DNA of 64,000 nt from Hirsutella rhossiliensis (Eukaryota; Ascomycota; Sordariomycetes; Hypocreales; Ophiocordycipitaceae): NCBI RefSeq assembly GCF_020360975.1, contig NW_025408667.1, forward strand, positions 10,416,001-10,480,000, given 5' to 3'. A program made the translations under genes and the position numbers. The notes beneath the pieces were generated by a model that searched no databases, had not been told where the DNA came from, and saw only the letters and a list, made by a program, of their open reading frames with translations. Below, piece by piece: positions 61,578 through 64,000 of this stretch. Every line of letters starts with the position of its first letter. Within the stretch, counting starts at the first letter, position 1.

Positions 61578-61588
61578 CTAAGAAGGAG
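61578..61588 (+). promoter_or_regulatory. Polypurine tract of G
   Basis: AAGAAGGAG directly before the 3' LTR start (TTTAATAAG at 61589). This is the expected primer for plus-strand synthesis and it confirms the plus orientation of G. Confidence 0.7.
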
Positions 61589-61964
61589 TTTAATAAGTAA
61601 GATCGCACCCCTATAGATATTAGCCTATTAAAAGGATAAGACCCTTAGTACTCCCCTTTTAAATTACTTCTAAGTATACTTAAAGGCTTTATAAAGACCT
61701 TAATTATTTAATTAAGTATCTTCCTTAATTATAGTTAATTTAAATTTTTATTTTTCCCTTTTAAAGTAGAGGCCGCTAGTTACGCGACTTTAATAGAAAC
61801 AAAGAGGTATAAAGTAAAGAAATCTCTAAGACTTATATTTATAACCTAAGGCCCTTAGAGCTATATATAAGACCGATAATTAGATAATTATATAGTTAAT
61901 TACTCTATTAATCCTTAGCTATATACTATATATACTTTAGGTATATACCCTTATCCTTATTAAA
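61589..61964 (+). repeat. G 3' LTR (376 bp)
   Basis: Uninterrupted copy of the LTR found at 36875-37136 plus 44096-44209, identical in length. Ends TTTAATAAG and CTTATTAAA. It is followed by the TTAA(T) flank and the last part of the H LTR. Confidence 0.93.
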
Positions 61965-62106
61965 TTAATTACTTAGTTATAGTCTATAGTCCTCTAACTT
62001 ATTACTAACGTAATATACTTATTATTACTTAGACTATACTTTATTATATCTATTAATATAAACCCCTTAATAGGTTTATCCCTTAAAAATAATACCAGTT
62101 ATTATA
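61965..62106 (+). repeat. H 3' LTR, third piece
   Basis: Matches 29028-29170, the end of the H 5' LTR, and is followed by TSD TAAGT at 62107-62111. It shows that G inserted inside the H LTR. Confidence 0.88.
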
Positions 62107-62111
62107 TAAGT

Positions 62112-63028
62112 ATACTTATACTTCTTAGTTAACCTTCTTAGGTCCCTTATTAGTCTATAAGTAATAGGCTATACTAAGTAGCTATATAATTTAAAGTACC
62201 TAGTATAAGTACTACTAAAAGTAGCTAGTTTAGTTTAATCCTTTATTACTTATAATAAAGGTTAGCTAGCTATATAAGCGGGCTTAGTATTAAAGGAAGC
62301 GCTCTATATAAGCTTTTATATTTATAAATAGTATTAGCTTTAGTACTATTAATTTACTAAGCTAGTCCTTAATTACCTATATATAGTAGTTACTTCCTTT
62401 TATAAGTAGAAGGTCCGTTATTAAGTCTATTTATATATATATATAGAACTAGTTAGGTATTAAAAGCTACTTAAGTAGCCCCTTAAGCTATGCCTTTTAA
62501 ATCTTAGTATAGCTATAGATATTATAGTTATAAAGGAAGTTATAAACGTAGTATTATAAGAAGGGCTAGTAAAAATCCCTTATAAGGCCTATTACTATAC
62601 CCTACTAACCTAAGTAGCCTATAATACTAAAGTTATAAACGAGCTAGACTAGCTTCCTTTAAAGCTCGTTCTATTTATCTAGCTTTAATAGTCTATCCTT
62701 CTCCTTAGCTTTTATAGTATATAGTATGCCTAGCACCTATAGTCTCCCCCGCTAACGTAAATGCCCTTATAGGTTAATATAATAGTTAGCTACTTATACC
62801 TTTAGCTTTAACTTTAAATCGAGGCGTTAAGCGCTAGACTTAATAGCGCGGCGTATACTCTTATAAGTATAGTCTAAAGACGATATCCTATCCTATAAGC
62901 GTTAAAAGACCTTATCTTAAAATACCTATACTATACGCGCCCCTAGGCTAGTCTATCCCTCCTCGCTAAACTAAGGTAAAGGTATAAGGGAAAGCTTATT
63001 TATTACTACCGTGCTTCCCTTTACTAAG
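62112..63028 (-). pseudogene. Chromo-1 copy C, third piece: integrase region
   Basis: Collinear with about 12750-13655 of B on the minus strand and directly continuous with 28688 once H is removed. It contains the integrase core region (DFI, the GGNRY-like segment around 62390-62440) and the integrase N-terminal part. E3 interrupts it at 63029. RT, gag and the 5' LTR of copy C lie beyond the window. Confidence 0.85.
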
Positions 63029-63205
63029 TATAAGGGCTTTTACCTTATATAGGCCTAGACTAGGGTCTAGGCTAAGTCTATATATAAGCGGCCTCCGCGC
63101 CTATATAGGCTAGGCCTATACTTCTCTTCCTTTTCCCCCTTATAGATTATTAACCTTCTTTTAATAGACTATACCTAAGCTTATACCTTTACTTACTCTA
63201 TAATA
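63029..63205 (+). repeat. E3 left LTR
   Basis: 177 bp, starts TATAAGGG and ends TATAATA. Together with the three other E LTRs it defines the family. Confidence 0.9.
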
Positions 63206-64000
63206 GTATAATCTACCCTTTATTTTACCCTCTTTATATCCCTATATATAAAATAGCTATTTTTAGATACCTTTAAAGCTAACGTTTAATTACTTAGTTT
63301 AGTTAAACCGCCTACGCCGGTATATACGTATACGAAATATCTATACTCTTATAGTCGTAAAATTAAAGCGAACGTAATATTTAGTTCGCTTAGGTAATTA
63401 AGAGCCTCTTATAATAGTAGGGCTCTATACGACTAAGAGCGGTACTACTATACCTTAGTAAGTTCGACGGCTCTTTTATAGAGCTCGAGCTATAGCTACT
63501 TTATATAAAAGCGAAGCTCTATACTAATAGCGCTATAATAAGGGATATCCGCGCTTAATTTAACTATCTTTACGCGAGCTTATCCTTACGCCTATAAAGG
63601 TATCTCTTACCGTTTACTTATACTAGTATAAATAGACTAGCCGACCTCCTCGCGAAGCTCTATACTAATTATAGCGAACCTAATATAGCTAAGTCGGTAG
63701 GCTAGGAGCTTATAACGCTCCGTTAAAAGTAAAGTAAAGCTATTCCGGCCTACCTTATATAGTTTAAAGAGGTGCTTTATTAAGTAAATATATATAGCTA
63801 GCCTAATATAGTAAAGTATAATTACCTCGTTATAAGCTTAAATTCGGATTAGCGTACCTATTTAAGCGAAAGGTCTATACTACTAGATATATATACCGAT
63901 CTCGTTTACCTTCTTCGCGAGCTTAGTAGTAATAAGTTTCTTTTTTCGTCTTCTTCTATAGTATAAGAAGAGGATAACGCTAGTAATACTATAGATATCT
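63029..64000 (+). mobile_element. E3: third copy of element E, cut by window end
   Basis: LTR 63029-63205 (177 bp) followed by 795 bp of the internal region, collinear with 17159-17950 of E2. It is inserted in Chromo-1 C. It keeps more CpG-rich and less mutated sequence than E2 in places. The right LTR is outside the window. Confidence 0.88.

Larger units (their letters stand above)
56499..61588 (+). repeat. G tandem duplication, unit 2 (5.1 kb)
   Basis: Second copy of 51398-56498, starting in the pol GPY/F module (truncated pol, so no RT) and ending in the purine tract next to the 3' LTR. It is more AT-rich than unit 1 in ORF-B and similar in ORF-C. Confidence 0.93.
36875..61964 (+). mobile_element. 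Element G: very long Gypsy LTR retrotransposon with extra ORFs
   Basis: Spans 25.1 kb including guests. Removing Chromo-1 D and the solo LTR leaves about 17.7 kb, and removing one copy of the 5.1-kb tandem duplication leaves about 12.6 kb. The two LTRs are 376 bp each. Coding order on plus is gag, protease, RT, RNase H, integrase, then ORF-B and ORF-C (twice), a purine tract and the 3' LTR. It inserted into the 3' LTR of H with TTGA(T)/TTAA(T) flanks. The LTR ends, TTTAATA(A)G and CTTATTAAA, are inverted repeats but not the TG...CA type. Heavily RIP-mutated. Confidence 0.88.

Noticed and set aside
1..64000. Host genes, tRNA, rRNA or CRISPR
   Set aside because: Every stretch longer than about 300 bases could be aligned to one of the six LTR families. 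No cloverleaf, rRNA segment or spacer-repeat array was seen, though short degenerate RNA genes could be missed by eye.

Overview
The window reads as a repeat-only, AT-rich block of a filamentous ascomycete genome that has been through repeat-induced point mutation (RIP). CpA and TpG are almost absent while CpG is common. Former Gln and Trp codons read as TAA/TAG, ATG reads as ATA, and His/Cys codons read as Tyr. I see no intact host gene, tRNA, rRNA or CRISPR array. Almost every base can be assigned to an LTR retrotransposon, and most termini can be placed to the base from target-site duplications (TSDs) and alignment of copies within the window. The family names used here are my own.

Families: (1) Chromo-1, a Ty3/Gypsy chromovirus of about 6.95 kb with 186-bp LTRs and a C-terminal chromodomain; copies A', A, B, C and D. 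(2) Copia-1, a Ty1/Copia element of 6.27 kb with LTRs of about 450-480 bp; one full copy and two solo LTRs. (3) Copia-2, an older minus-strand Copia, split in two. (4) E, a compact LTR element of about 1.87 kb with 177-bp LTRs; three copies, two of them running off the window edges. (5) H, a second chromovirus of about 7.9 kb with LTRs of about 480 bp. (6) G, a very long Gypsy element (about 12.6 kb as a unit, 17.7 kb here) with 376-bp LTRs, two unrecognised ORFs downstream of pol, and a 5.1-kb internal tandem duplication.

Layout: E1 (1-1648) lies in Chromo-1 A' (to 4279). A' is inserted head-on into the chromodomain codons of Chromo-1 A (4280-9338). Copia-2 (9339-10020 and 18856-19833) is split by E2 (10021-18855), and E2's left LTR is split by the full Chromo-1 B (10196-17151). 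Chromo-1 C starts at 19834. It is interrupted by the full Copia-1 (21156-27421) and then by H (28689-62106), and it resumes at 62112-63028, where E3 enters it. H's 3' LTR holds a Copia-1 solo LTR (36278-36726) and all of G (36875-61964). G's 5' LTR holds Chromo-1 D (37137-44090), and G's pol holds a nearly unmutated Copia-1 solo LTR (49425-49881). Nesting is five deep (Copia-2, C, H, G, then D or the solo LTR).

The most interesting content is element G. Downstream of a standard gag-protease-RT-RNase H-integrase set it carries ORF-B (about 440 codons, basic Lys/Glu-rich C-terminus) and ORF-C (about 840 codons in one frame). Both are present twice because of the tandem duplication, and I recognise neither. 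All protein genes are RIP-killed pseudogenes, so the annotation describes remnants.
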